The notes under the pieces were generated by a model, which saw only the letters and a program-made list of their open reading frames with translations, had not been told where the DNA came from and made no database searches. From Streptomyces sp. NBC_01571 (lineage in GTDB: Bacteria > Actinomycetota > Actinomycetes > Streptomycetales > Streptomycetaceae), in NCBI RefSeq assembly GCF_026339875.1, contig NZ_JAPEPZ010000001.1, positions 2,666,001-2,730,000 of the forward strand: a stretch of DNA of 64,000 nt. The letters are read 5' to 3'. Within the stretch, counting starts at the first letter, position 1; each line of letters begins with the position of its first letter. Position numbers and translations under genes: made by a program. Of this stretch, positions 27,139-35,951 are shown piece after piece.

Positions 27139-27624
27139 GCGGACGGACGGCTCGCGGGGGCGATACGAACCGGCGATACGACCCGGCGATTCGAACGGAC
27201 GGGGCGGTGCGCACACGGCGCGCCGCCCCGCCGCACGTCCGGCACCGCGTCGACGGGGGTGTGCGGCGCCGCATCACGTACGGGTCCGGTCCGGGACGCA
27301 CGGTGGTGGTCACGCCGCTCGGGGTCAACTTCCCCCGGCCGCACGGCACATGACCCACGTCCCGCAACCTTTGGCCTGATTCCTGCGTGACATCTCTTTC
27401 AGGACGGATTGCACAGGTTTCCCCATTCAACTTGTTTTCAAACCCGGTTCGCGAAGGCGGGGTGGACGAGCCGCCGTGGGCGTGCCAGGTTGTGCCCCGA
27501 AGGCGCGGCCCGGAGACGGGAACTGACACCGCGTCTCCCCGCGACACAGCACCCGCACGGACCGAGCGGCGCAGCCGCGGGCGCCCGACAGCGCGCCCGC
27601 GGGGACCGAAGGGAGCGGCACGCG
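27139..27624 (+). other. 486-bp upstream region of the subtilase gene
   Basis: No gene is supported. Contents are a 13-bp tandem repeat (separate entry) and, at about 27340-27445, an AT-richer stretch (cctttggcctgattcctgcgtgac, caacttgttttcaaac) that is the likely promoter of the subtilase gene. Confidence 0.4.
27160..27198. repeat. 13-bp tandem repeat, three copies
   Basis: GCGATACGAACCG, GCGATACGACCCG and GCGATTCGAACGG follow each other at 27160, 27173 and 27186 with exact 13-bp spacing, just after the PAC2 stop codon. Confidence 0.7.
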
Positions 27625-29373
27625 ATGACCGACCAGGGACAGTCGGCGCAGGGCCCGGGAACAACCGGGCCAGGGCCCGACGGAGCGGGATTCACCTATC
27701 GAGGGGCCGAAGAGGAGCTGATCGTCGTCGCCCGCCCCGAGGCCCGGCTGCGCGCCCGGGCCGAAGGCGTCCACTCGGCGGCGGGCGCCGACGTCTCGGC
27801 CGTCAACATGTTCCTCAGTGACGAACAGCTCACACTGGAGCCGCTGTTCGGCGGCGAGGAGCGAATCCGGCAGGCCGCCGCGGCGGGCGGCGACGGCAGC
27901 CCCGACCTCACGCTCTTCTACCGGGTGCGCGGCGTCGGGAACCGCGCCCAGGAACTGCGCTCCCGGATCGCCGCGCTGCCCGAGATCGACACGGCGTACG
28001 TGAAGCCCGGCGCCGTTCCCGCCTCGGCCAGGGCCGCCGGGCACACCGCGGAGGGCGCCGACGGCGGCCGGCGGGTGAAGGAGGGCGCGCCCGTCACGCC
28101 GGACTTCACCAGCCGTCAGGGCTATCTGCGTCCGGCGCCCGAGGGCATCGACGCGTACTGGGCCTGGCAGCGGCCGGGCGGTACGGGCCGGGGCGTGACG
28201 GTGATCGACGTGGAGGGGGCCTGGCAGCTCGGCCACGAGGACCTGGCGGCGAAGCTGGCCGGTGTCGTCGTCGGCACCCCGATGACGGACCTCGCCTGGC
28301 GCAACCACGGCACTGCGGTCATCGGGGTCATCGGCGCCGACCGCGACGAGTCCGGGGTCACCGGCATCGTGCCGGACGCGGTGACCGCGGCCGCGTCCTT
28401 CGAGGGCATCGGCACGGCGGCCGCGATCCACGCGGCGGCCGACCGGCTGGGTCCCGGTGATCTCCTGCTGGTCGAACTGCACGCGCCCGGGCCGCGGTTC
28501 GACTTCGAACAACGCGACGACCAGCGGGGGTACATCCCGATCGAGTGGTGGCCGGACAATTTCGCGGCCATCCGCTACGCGACCGCCAAGGGCGTCCTGG
28601 TGGTCGCGGCGGCGGGCAACGGCGCCGAGTCGCTCGACGACGCGTTGTACGAGCGCCGCCCCGCCGAGTTCCCCGTGTGGTGGCGCAACCCCTTCAACCC
28701 CTCCCAGCAGTCGTCCGGCGCGGTACTGGTCGGTGCGGGCGCACCGCCGCCCGGCACGCACGGCCGCGACCACGGCCCGGACCGCTCACGTCTGGCGTTC
28801 TCCAACTACGGCGCACGGGTGGACGCCCAGGGCTGGGGGCGCGAGGTCACGACCACCGGCGGCTTCTGGGACCGGCCGGGCGATCTGCAGGGCGGCGCCG
28901 AGGAGATCGGCTGGTACACGGACACGTTCTCGGGGACCTCTTCCGCCTCCCCGGTGGTCGCCGGGGCGCTGGCCGCGCTGCAGGGCATGCTCAGGACGGC
29001 CGGGCAGCAGCCGATGTCCCCGGAGCTCGCCCGCGCGGTGCTGCGGGCCAGCGGCTCCCCTCAGCAGGACGCGCCCGGCCGGCCCGCCTCCCAGCGGATC
29101 GGCAGCCGGCCGGACATCAAGGCCGCGGTCAACCGTCTGCTGCCGGAGGCGGTCGGCTCGGGCCGGGCCGAACGGTACTGGGACGAGCTGCTGCCGTACC
29201 CGCGCGAACTCCCGCCCCGGCTCCGGCTGTTCGTGGCCGGTGACTGGCGCACCCTGAACAACCCGTCCCCCGAGATCCGCCAGGCGGTGCACTCCGCCTT
29301 CGCGGGCGGACGGCCCGACGTACGTGTCTGGTTCTCGGACGACGAGATCGTCGGCCTGGTGGTCACGGGCTGA
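27625..29373 (+). CDS. subtilisin-like (S8) serine protease with a novel-looking C-terminal domain
   Basis: A 582-residue protease with a full triad: Asp195 in VTVIDVEGAW, His228 in WRNHGTAVIG, Ser439 in FSGTSSASPVVAG; the oxyanion region is AAAGNGAES. Residues ~30-130 form an N-terminal domain (EEELIVVARPEARLRARAEG, DLTLFYRVRG) possibly acting as a propeptide. The last 68 residues (from AERYWDELLP) form a separate domain that recurs at the C-terminus of the next gene. There is no signal peptide: the N-terminus is MTDQGQSAQGPGTTGPGPDG, Gly/Pro/Gln-rich. ATG with GGGAG upstream. The protease may therefore act inside the cell or use an unusual export route. Confidence 0.9.
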   Translation: MTDQGQSAQGPGTTGPGPDGAGFTYRGAEEELIVVARPEARLRARAEGVHSAAGADVSAVNMFLSDEQLTLEPLFGGEERIRQAAAAGGDGSPDLTLFYRVRGVGNRAQELRSRIAALPEIDTAYVKPGAVPASARAAGHTAEGADGGRRVKEGAPVTPDFTSRQGYLRPAPEGIDAYWAWQRPGGTGRGVTVIDVEGAWQLGHEDLAAKLAGVVVGTPMTDLAWRNHGTAVIGVIGADRDESGVTGIVPDAVTAAASFEGIGTAAAIHAAADRLGPGDLLLVELHAPGPRFDFEQRDDQRGYIPIEWWPDNFAAIRYATAKGVLVVAAAGNGAESLDDALYERRPAEFPVWWRNPFNPSQQSSGAVLVGAGAPPPGTHGRDHGPDRSRLAFSNYGARVDAQGWGREVTTTGGFWDRPGDLQGGAEEIGWYTDTFSGTSSASPVVAGALAALQGMLRTAGQQPMSPELARAVLRASGSPQQDAPGRPASQRIGSRPDIKAAVNRLLPEAVGSGRAERYWDELLPYPRELPPRLRLFVAGDWRTLNNPSPEIRQAVHSAFAGGRPDVRVWFSDDEIVGLVVTG

Positions 29374-29414
29374 CGTACCCGCACAGTCCACGATTCACGG
29401 AAGGTGGCACCCGT

Positions 29415-30023
29415 ATGAGCACCACCCCGCAGATGAGTCAGCAACAAGGACACCAGCACAACCAGCCCGACCAGCAGCAGGGCCCGAGCACGGCACCGCC
29501 CCAGCCCTTCAGCCAGCAGCCTTGGCAGCAGTTCGGGCAGCAGCCCCAGCAGCCGTTCGGACAGCACCCGTTCGGACAGCAGCAGCCCGGGCAGCAGCAG
29601 ACGCCTCCGCAGATGTCGCCTCAGCAGATGGGGCAGCAGGTCCCGCAGCACCTGCGGCAGCAGCTCCAGCAGATCGGGCAGCAGCAGCCCTTCCAGCAGC
29701 TGCTTCAGCAGCTCGGCGGGCAGCAGCAGGGACAACTGCCCGGGCAGATGCCGGGACAGGGGCAGCCGCCGGTGCCGATGAGCGGCGTCGCCTCGCAGGC
29801 GCTGGTGAGCGGGACCGCCCAGCACTTCTGGGACGTGGTCACCCCGCTCCCGGGCCAGCCGTCCGTCCTCCACCTGTTCATCGACAACGCCTGGCGTCCC
29901 CTGGTGAACCCCGACCGGGTGACGCACGACGCGGTCCGGCAGGCCTTCGCGCACGGGCAGCAGGTCGTCGGTGTCTACGACGGCAACAGCAACACGGTGC
30001 AGGCCGTCATCGTGAACCAGTGA
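29415..30023 (+). CDS. Gln/Pro-rich protein with the same C-terminal domain as the upstream protease
   Basis: A 202-residue protein of unknown function. Residues 1-124 are low complexity, dominated by Gln, Pro and Gly (QQPWQQFGQQPQQPFGQ), and look disordered or prion-like. Residues 135-202 (AQHFWDVVTP onwards) align with the final 68 residues of the protease 41 bp upstream, sharing W-D, P-x-P, LF, WR-x-L-x-NP and AV-x-x-AFA-x-G. The short spacing and AAGGTGG-type ribosome-binding site suggest one operon. It could be a substrate, scaffold or adaptor of the protease; this is inference. Confidence 0.85.
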   Translation: MSTTPQMSQQQGHQHNQPDQQQGPSTAPPQPFSQQPWQQFGQQPQQPFGQHPFGQQQPGQQQTPPQMSPQQMGQQVPQHLRQQLQQIGQQQPFQQLLQQLGGQQQGQLPGQMPGQGQPPVPMSGVASQALVSGTAQHFWDVVTPLPGQPSVLHLFIDNAWRPLVNPDRVTHDAVRQAFAHGQQVVGVYDGNSNTVQAVIVNQ

Positions 30024-30044
30024 CGGTCTGAGCGGACGACAACA

Positions 30045-30077
30045 GGGCGCCGGGCGGCACACCACCGCCCGGCGCCC
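30045..30077. terminator. bidirectional terminator between the Gln-rich gene and mshC
   Basis: GGGCGCCGGGCGG (30045-30057) and CCGCCCGGCGCCC (30065-30077) form a perfect 13-bp stem with a 7-base loop between the two convergent genes. Confidence 0.8.
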
Positions 30078-30098
30078 CACGTGTACGGAGCCGACGGG

Positions 30099-31328
30099 TT
30101 ACAGGGCAACACCCAGCAGGGCGTCCACGGCGCGCGAGACCACACCGGTGGCGCCCACGTCCGTTCCGCCCCGCTCGTGCTGGAGCGACGCCCAGCGGTC
30201 CACCGCGGCGAGCGCGGCCGGCGCGTCCAGGTCGTTCGCCAGGGCGTCGCGGATCTCCTCGACGAGCGCCTCGGCGGGCGGTCCGTCGGGCCGGGACACG
30301 GCGGCGCGCCAGTTCTCCAGGCGGGCGACCGCGTCCGCGAGGACGGCGTCCGTCCACTCCCAGTCGGTGCGGTAGTGGTGGGCGAGGAGCGCGAGCCGGA
30401 TGGCGGCCGGGTCGACCCCGTCGCGCCGCAGTCCGGACACGAAGACGAGATTGCCCTTCGACTTCGACATCTTCTCGCCGTGCAGCCCGACCATGCCGGC
30501 GTGGACGTACGCCTTGGCCATAGGGAACTCGCCGGTGAGTACCTGGGCGTGCGAGGCGCCCATCTCGTGGTGCGGGAAGGCGAGGTCGGAGCCGCCGCCC
30601 TGGACGTCGAAGCCCATCCCCAGGTGATCCAGGGCGATGGCCACGCACTCGATGTGCCAGCCGGGCCGGCCGCGCCCGAGCGAGCCTCCGTCCCAGCTGG
30701 GCTCACCCTCCCTCGCGGTCATCCAGAGCATCGGGTCGAGCGGGTTCTTCTTGCCCGGGCGGTCCGGGTCACCGCCCCGCTCGGCGGACAGCAGACGCAT
30801 CGCGGCGGCGTCCAGGCCGGACACTTTGCCGAAGTTGGGGTCGGCCTCGACGGAGAAGTACACGTCCCCTTCGAGCTCGTACGCGGCCCCGGCGTCCCGC
30901 AGCCGCTCGACGAGCGGCACGATGCCGGGTATGGCCTCGACGGCGCCTATGTAGTGCCGCGGCGGAAGCATCCGCAGGGCGGTCATGTCCTCACGGAAGA
31001 GGGCGGTCTCCTGCTCGGCGAGTCCCACCCAGTCGACGCCGTCGCGCTCCGCCCGCTCCAGGAGCGGGTCGTCGACGTCGGTCACGTTCTGGACGTAGTG
31101 AACCTGCCGCTTGGTGTCGAGCCACACGCGCTGAACGAGGTCGAACGCGTTGTAGGTCGCCGCGTGACCCATGTGGGTCGCGTCGTACGGCGTGATGCCG
31201 CAGACGTAGATACGGGCGACGGGACCGGGGTCGAGTGTGACGAGACCGCCGGTCGCGGTGTCGTGGATCCGGAGGTCGCGGCCCTCGCCGGGCAGGGCGG
31301 GGACCTCAGAAGCGGGCCAGGCATGCAT
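30099..31328 (-). CDS. mshC: L-cysteine:1D-myo-inositol 2-amino-2-deoxy-alpha-D-glucopyranoside ligase MshC
   Basis: Joins cysteine to GlcN-inositol with ATP in mycothiol synthesis. The 409-residue protein is related to cysteinyl-tRNA synthetase: nucleotide motif [10 protein letters not shown] (HIGH-type), zinc/cysteine site region [26 protein letters not shown], and KMSKSKGN. The tRNA anticodon-binding domain of true CysRS is missing and the start [16 protein letters not shown] is typical of MshC. Neighbours to the right form a cassette that accompanies mshC in many actinobacteria. Confidence 0.96.
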   Translation of the reverse strand: MHAWPASEVPALPGEGRDLRIHDTATGGLVTLDPGPVARIYVCGITPYDATHMGHAATYNAFDLVQRVWLDTKRQVHYVQNVTDVDDPLLERAERDGVDWVGLAEQETALFREDMTALRMLPPRHYIGAVEAIPGIVPLVERLRDAGAAYELEGDVYFSVEADPNFGKVSGLDAAAMRLLSAERGGDPDRPGKKNPLDPMLWMTAREGEPSWDGGSLGRGRPGWHIECVAIALDHLGMGFDVQGGGSDLAFPHHEMGASHAQVLTGEFPMAKAYVHAGMVGLHGEKMSKSKGNLVFVSGLRRDGVDPAAIRLALLAHHYRTDWEWTDAVLADAVARLENWRAAVSRPDGPPAEALVEEIRDALANDLDAPAALAAVDRWASLQHERGGTDVGATGVVSRAVDALLGVAL

Positions 31329-31742
31329 GTCATGAGCCTAACCGGACGGAACTTCCGTATACGAACCGGACCAGGCCTGATGGCTCGGAAGGCCCTCTTG
31401 TGCGGGGCGTCGCACTGTGCATCGGCGCCCTTCCCGGCCGGCATGGGGGCGACGGGCCCCCGTCTCCCCGGAGTCGCTATGGCCACATACCTGCACATAT
31501 CGGTTCATACGCACCTATGCCCGGTGTGACGTTGCACCAGTCTGCGCCAGGGGCACCGAGAGACAGCGGCGCCGCGAGGCGTACCGGGCGGGCGCACCCA
31601 CCCGGCGGCATCCTCCGCGTCGGGTTCCTCACACCGGCGGCGACCAAGCCAGGCCTGACACGGCTTCAGACCAGCGGCGCCGACACAGGTGGCCCACCTC
31701 GGCCCCGGTCGCCTTCAGACCGGTGGCCCCGGACCGGAGGCC
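31329..31742. other. 414-bp gap upstream of mshC
   Basis: I find no gene. The half next to mshC (31329-31520) is less GC-rich and probably holds its promoter. The other half contains short repeats of the type cagaccgg and gaccggaggcc near 31665-31760, which reach the end of the kinase-like gene. Confidence 0.4.
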
Positions 31743-32570
31743 TCAGACCGGAGGCCAGGGAATCGCCGGCCACTCCCCGCTCGGTTCCGGGTGCTTCCCC
31801 GACGCGAGCATCGCCTCGACGCGGTCGCGCGTGGCGTCGATCTCGGCGGTGGTGATGAGTTCGGCCAGCCGGGTGGCGAGGGGTGCGCTGGGCGCCAGAC
31901 CGTCCCGCAGCGAGGTGAGGACGTCGACCGCCTCCGGGGTCAGCGGCTCCCCGGCCCAGCCCCACAGCAGCGTGCGCAGCTTGTTGTCCGCGTTGAAGGT
32001 GACCCCGTGGTCGATGCCGTACAGCAGCCCCTCACCGGTGGGCAGCAGATGACCGCCCTTGCGGTCGGCGTTGTTGATCACCGCGTCGAGCACGGCGAGC
32101 CGGCGCAGCCGCGTGTCGTCGGCGTGCACGAGCAGCGCGGTACGGCCCTCGCCCACCTCGGCGAAGCCGATGGCCTTCCAGCCCTCCGCGGGCTCCTCGT
32201 CGTCCACCAGGGCGAGCAGACCGGCCCCGTCGTCCTCGGGGGACGCCTCGACCCACAGCTGGCACATGCCCTCGCCGTAGGGTCCGTCGCGCAGCACGGT
32301 GGTCGGGACCAGCCCCCACCCGGTCGCCTCGGAGACCTCGTACGCGGCGACCTCGCGCTGTGCCAGGGTGCCGTCCGGGAAGTCCCACAGGGGGCGCTCC
32401 CCGGCGACCGGTTTGTAGACGCAGAACACGTCGCGGCCCTCGTACGAGACGGAGCAGTACAGCACCGCGTTCGAGGCCTCACGGATCCGTCCGCGCACCT
32501 TCAGCTCGCCCTGGGCGAGCAGCTCGGCCGTGGTCACGCTCCGCGGCGGTATCCGTTCTGGCGCGGACAT
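31743..32570 (-). CDS. SCO1664-family protein with PI3/PI4-kinase-like fold
   Basis: A 275-residue cytosolic protein. Sequence features resemble a degenerate phosphoinositide-kinase/HipA-type fold: FCVYKPVAGERPLWDFPDGTLAQREVAAY (nucleotide lysine and nearby Glu), then a catalytic-loop-like DAVINNADRKGGHLL and a metal-binding-like GIDHGVTFN. Its start overlaps the end of the DUF3090 gene by 37 bp, so the two are translationally coupled. The family is recognised by its constant position next to DUF3090 and a histidine-phosphatase gene, here beside mshC. The phosphorylated or nucleotidylated target is unknown. Confidence 0.85.
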   Translation of the reverse strand: MSAPERIPPRSVTTAELLAQGELKVRGRIREASNAVLYCSVSYEGRDVFCVYKPVAGERPLWDFPDGTLAQREVAAYEVSEATGWGLVPTTVLRDGPYGEGMCQLWVEASPEDDGAGLLALVDDEEPAEGWKAIGFAEVGEGRTALLVHADDTRLRRLAVLDAVINNADRKGGHLLPTGEGLLYGIDHGVTFNADNKLRTLLWGWAGEPLTPEAVDVLTSLRDGLAPSAPLATRLAELITTAEIDATRDRVEAMLASGKHPEPSGEWPAIPWPPV

Positions 32571-33124
32571 ACGTGTCCTTCCGGGTCGAGCGGGAGGCTG
32601 CACAGCGGGCAGGGCGGCCGGCCCGCGTTGACGACGTCGAGGGCGCGCTTGGCGAACGCCCGCGCCTGCACTCCGGTGAGCCGGACGCGGAGCATCGGCG
32701 GACCGTTCTCCTCGTCCTGGAGGAGCCGTTCCTCGGCCTCGGCGAGGTCCTCGTCGGAGTCGGCGTCGAGCTCCACGAGGGCCTGCGCCTCGACGATCAT
32801 GCGCTGTTCGTCACCGTCCCAGGCCAGCGCCATGGTGCCGACCCGGAACTCCTCCTCGACGGGCGTGTCGAGGGGGGCGGTGTCGGACACCTCGGTCGAG
32901 GCCACGGCCGGGACCGGGGCGATGCCGCCGGTGCGCCGTACGACCTCGTCGAGGAGTTCGTCCATGCGTTCGGCGAGTGCGGCGACCTGGGTCTTCTCCA
33001 GCGCCACGCTGGTCACGCGGGGGCCCGAGGAGGCCTGCAGGAAGAAGGTACGGCGCCCGGGCAACCCGACCGTACCGGCCACGAAACGGTCCGGGGGGTC
33101 GTAGAGGAACACCTGACGGGACAC
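32534..33124 (-). CDS. DUF3090 protein with C-terminal zinc-ribbon-like motif
   Basis: A 196-residue protein of unknown function. It opens VSRQVFLYDPPDRFVAGTVGLPGRRTFFLQA and ends with CPLCSLPLDPEGHVCPR, four likely zinc ligands (C-x2-C, H-x-C). An acidic segment ELDADSDEDLAEAEE lies in the middle. The GTG at 33124 has GGAG upstream. Middle gene of a three-gene cassette (phosphatase, DUF3090, kinase-like), overlapping the kinase-like gene. Confidence 0.88.
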   Translation of the reverse strand: MSRQVFLYDPPDRFVAGTVGLPGRRTFFLQASSGPRVTSVALEKTQVAALAERMDELLDEVVRRTGGIAPVPAVASTEVSDTAPLDTPVEEEFRVGTMALAWDGDEQRMIVEAQALVELDADSDEDLAEAEERLLQDEENGPPMLRVRLTGVQARAFAKRALDVVNAGRPPCPLCSLPLDPEGHVCPRQNGYRRGA

Positions 33125-33245
33125 GTCCTGTCTCCATTGGATTCGGCATGCGGACCGGCTGACTGCGTCGGCCCGCATCGGTTGCTGACGACTTGCTGAC
33201 AACTGATGCGCTGCTTCGACCGCTTCACCCTACTGCGGCCGACGA

Positions 33246-33932
33246 TCACGGTGCGCCCGCACCGCCCCCGACCGGGGCGTCGCCGCTCGGGGGCTCCTCG
33301 CGCGGCGCCAGGGAGGCGAGATCGCCGGTGTCTCCGAGGCGGACGAGGAAGGGGCGCAGTCGTGTGTAGCGGATCGCGGTGATGGAACACGGTTCCACAG
33401 AAATCCGCTGGAAGAGATCCAGGTGAAGTCCGAGTGCGTCGGCGACGAGCGACTTGATGATGTCGCCGTGCGAACACATGAGGTAGACGGCGTCGCTGCC
33501 GTGGTCGCGCTCCACGCGCGCGTTCCACTCGCGTACCGCCTCGGCGGCGCGGGTCTGCATGGCCCGCATCGACTCACCGCCGGGGAAGGCGGCCGCGGAG
33601 GGATGCGCCTGGACGACCTCCATCAGCGGCTCGTCCTTCAGCTCGGCGAGCTTGCGGCCGGACCAGTCGCCGTAGTGCGCCTCCCCGATGCGCTCGTCGG
33701 TGTGCGCGCGCAGCTCGGGCCGGGCGTCGAGCAACGGCTGCACGGTCTCCTGGCAGCGCTGCAGGGGGCTGGTGACGACTTCGGAGAGCGGCAGCGCGGC
33801 GAGCCGCCCGGGCAGCGCCGCGGCCTGCTGGGCCCCGCGCTCGTCGAGGGCGACGCCGGGGGTCCAGCCGGCGAGCAGACCCGCAGTGTTGGCGGTCGAG
33901 CGTCCGTGCCGGACGAGGATCAGGGTGGGCAT
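33246..33932 (-). CDS. histidine phosphatase, MSMEG_4193 family
   Basis: A 228-residue phosphoglycerate-mutase-like phosphatase. The catalytic LVRHGRSTAN lies at residues ~6-15, then TSPLQRCQET, the acid residue region IGEAHYGDWSG, and the second histidine in YLMCSHGDI. The C-terminal 25 residues are Pro/Gly-rich. It is the first gene of the cassette with DUF3090 and the kinase-like protein, with 121 bp before DUF3090. It diverges from corA. Confidence 0.9.
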   Translation of the reverse strand: MPTLILVRHGRSTANTAGLLAGWTPGVALDERGAQQAAALPGRLAALPLSEVVTSPLQRCQETVQPLLDARPELRAHTDERIGEAHYGDWSGRKLAELKDEPLMEVVQAHPSAAAFPGGESMRAMQTRAAEAVREWNARVERDHGSDAVYLMCSHGDIIKSLVADALGLHLDLFQRISVEPCSITAIRYTRLRPFLVRLGDTGDLASLAPREEPPSGDAPVGGGAGAP

Positions 33933-34030
33933 GCGAACCAGCGTAAACGGGTGACGCCCGGACCCGTCCGGGCCTGTGGACGACCGGCGTCGGCGTGCGC
34001 GCCGGCCGAGGCGGGGGGAGAATACGCTCC

Positions 34031-35029
34031 GTGATCGTCGACTGGGCCATCTACCGCCATGGGCACCGGTCCGAGGGCCCGGAGGACCTCTCCGACGCCC
34101 TGGACACGGCGCGCGCCGAGGGTGACGCGTTCGTCTGGATCGGTGTGAACGAACCGACGGAACAGGAGTTCGACCTCGTCAGCAGCGAGTTCGGGCTGCA
34201 TCCGCTGGCGGTCGAGGACGCGCTGAAGGCGCACCAGCGGCCCAAGCTGGAGGTCTACGACGACTCGCTGTTCATGGTCCTCAAGCCGGTCCGTTACGAG
34301 CCGGAGAGTGACGTCGTCACCGCGGGCGAGGTCATGGTCTTCATCGGGGATTCGTTCGTGGTGACCGTCCGGCACGGCGAGAGTTCACCGCTCGCGGCCG
34401 TACGGCGCCGTCTGGAGGCGGACCCCGAGTCGCTGCGGCGCGGACCGACGGCGGTGCTCTACTCGATCGCCGACGCGACGGTGGACCACTACCTGGAGGT
34501 GGCGACCGAACTGGGGACCGATCTGGAGGAACTGGAGGCGGAGGTCTTCTCACCGTCCGTCGGGGGCTCCCGGCACACCGCGTCCAGGATCTACGCCTTC
34601 AAGCGGCAGGTCATGGAGTTCCGCCGGGCGACGGTCCCGCTGACCGTCCCGCTGACCCGGCTCTCCGGAACGGGCGGGTCCGCTACGTCGGTGCCGTTCG
34701 TGGACGCCGCGGCGCAGCCCTTCTTCCGGGACGTCAACGACCATCTGGCGCGGGTGAACGAGTCGGTGGAGGGTCTGGACCGGCTGGTCTCGGACATCCT
34801 CTCGGCGCATCTCGCGCAGATGAGCGTGCGGCAGAACGACGACATGCGGAAGATCTCCGCGTGGGCGGCGATGGCCGCGATCCCCACGCTGATCGCCGGG
34901 ATCTACGGCATGAACTTCGACCACATGCCGGAGCTGCACTGGCTGTGGTCGTACCCGGCGGTGGTGCTGGGGATGATCACACTGGAGATCCTGCTGTACC
35001 GGCTCTTCAAGCGGCGGGGCTGGCTGTAG
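34031..35029 (+). CDS. corA: CorA-family magnesium/cobalt transporter
   Basis: A 332-residue divalent-cation channel. A long cytoplasmic domain (about 1-270) is followed by two C-terminal membrane helices: WAAMAAIPTLIAGIYGMNF with the family signature YGMN at the pore mouth, and SYPAVVLGMITLEILLYRLF. The protein ends in the basic KRRGWL. GTG start after a GGGGGAG run. Monocistronic, ended by the hairpin before the convergent ferritin-like gene. Confidence 0.94.
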   Translation: MIVDWAIYRHGHRSEGPEDLSDALDTARAEGDAFVWIGVNEPTEQEFDLVSSEFGLHPLAVEDALKAHQRPKLEVYDDSLFMVLKPVRYEPESDVVTAGEVMVFIGDSFVVTVRHGESSPLAAVRRRLEADPESLRRGPTAVLYSIADATVDHYLEVATELGTDLEELEAEVFSPSVGGSRHTASRIYAFKRQVMEFRRATVPLTVPLTRLSGTGGSATSVPFVDAAAQPFFRDVNDHLARVNESVEGLDRLVSDILSAHLAQMSVRQNDDMRKISAWAAMAAIPTLIAGIYGMNFDHMPELHWLWSYPAVVLGMITLEILLYRLFKRRGWL

Positions 35030-35052
35030 CGACGGGCTCGCCCACCGGCGGA

Positions 35053-35105
35053 GTGCCGGCGGCGGGAACGCCCGTCGATCGACGTGCCGGCGGCGGGAAC
35101 GCCCG
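35053..35105. repeat. 22-bp direct repeat after corA
   Basis: Two exact 22-bp copies start at 35053 and 35084 (each begins GTGCCGGCGGCGGGAACG), 9 bp apart, so the period is 31 bp. Confidence 0.8.
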
Positions 35106-35137
35106 AAAACAGGCGCGTGGGCCGGGTCGACCGGGTC

Positions 35138-35160
35138 GCCGGCCGGGGCGCCCGGCCGGC
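35138..35160. terminator. hairpin between corA and the ferritin-like gene
   Basis: GCCGGCCGGG (35138-35147) and CCCGGCCGGC (35151-35160) form a perfect 10-bp stem with a GCG loop, ending two bases before the stop codon of the convergent gene. Confidence 0.65.
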
Positions 35161-35162
35161 GA

Positions 35163-35951
35163 TCACGCGAACTCGTGTGCCGCGGCCGGAGGACCGCCCA
35201 GCGCGTCTCGCCGCTCGGGCATCCTCAGGGAGACCATGCGCCGCCAGCCGCCAGCCCGCTCGTAGGCGTAGACGGCGTGGATGCCCGCGGTGAGCGTCGA
35301 CGCCTTCCCCCGGGGCCAGCCGAGGATGCGCCCCATGTGGGCAGTCACGGCGAGACTGACGTCCCGGTAGACGCGAATCTCGGCGAGCGCGCAGGCGCGC
35401 AGCGTCCGCTGGATGGCGTGGCCGTGCCCGGCCGAGGCGAAGCGCAGCAGCTCCTCGTGGCAGTAGGCGAGATGCCTGTCCTCGTCGTCGGAGATCATCC
35501 GGACGGCGCGGCCGAGCTCGGGATGGTCCGCGAAGTGCCTGCGCAACAGGTCCATCTGCTCGGAGGCGCGCTGCTCGGTGACCCTGCTGTGGGCGAGATA
35601 CGTGACGATGTCCCGCACACTGAGCGGCTGCTCGCTCCTGAGCTTCTCGTGGGCGAGACCGATGCCCCGGCGTTCGAGGAGGATCGTGTAGTCCGTGTCG
35701 GCCGGGACGGCGACCGGGGCGAGACCCCGCTTCTTCATCAGGGCGTTGAAGATCCGCCCGTGCTTGTCCTCGTCGGCGCCGTGCCGGGCGATCTTCGGCG
35801 CGAGCCCGCGTTCGCCCGGGGGGACGAGCGCGGCGATGCGCCCGTTCTCCCAGCCGCCCTGCGATTCCCCGCTGGCGGCGATGGAGCAGAAGAGCCGGAA
35901 CGACTCGTCGTTGTCGAGGATCTCCTGGAACAGACTCTTGGCCGAAAGCAT
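35163..35951 (-). CDS. ferritin-like domain protein
   Basis: A 262-residue helical protein with paired ExxH-type motifs expected of a di-iron four-helix bundle: ARHGADEDKHGRIFN near residue 55-65 and MISDDEDRHLAYCHEELL in the middle. The C-terminal part (AEIRVYRDVSLAVTAHMG, LGWPRGKASTLTAGIHAVYAYERAG) is Arg-rich and helical. GGAGAGG precedes the ATG at 35951; the longer upstream frame is not protein-like. Its substrate, storage or oxidase role is not predictable. Confidence 0.85.
   Translation of the reverse strand: MLSAKSLFQEILDNDESFRLFCSIAASGESQGGWENGRIAALVPPGERGLAPKIARHGADEDKHGRIFNALMKKRGLAPVAVPADTDYTILLERRGIGLAHEKLRSEQPLSVRDIVTYLAHSRVTEQRASEQMDLLRRHFADHPELGRAVRMISDDEDRHLAYCHEELLRFASAGHGHAIQRTLRACALAEIRVYRDVSLAVTAHMGRILGWPRGKASTLTAGIHAVYAYERAGGWRRMVSLRMPERRDALGGPPAAAHEFA

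Noticed and set aside
29430..29760. CAG-rich repeats considered as a non-coding microsatellite
   Set aside because: The frame is continuous, has a proper start and leads into a conserved C-terminal domain, so this is the Gln-rich coding region.
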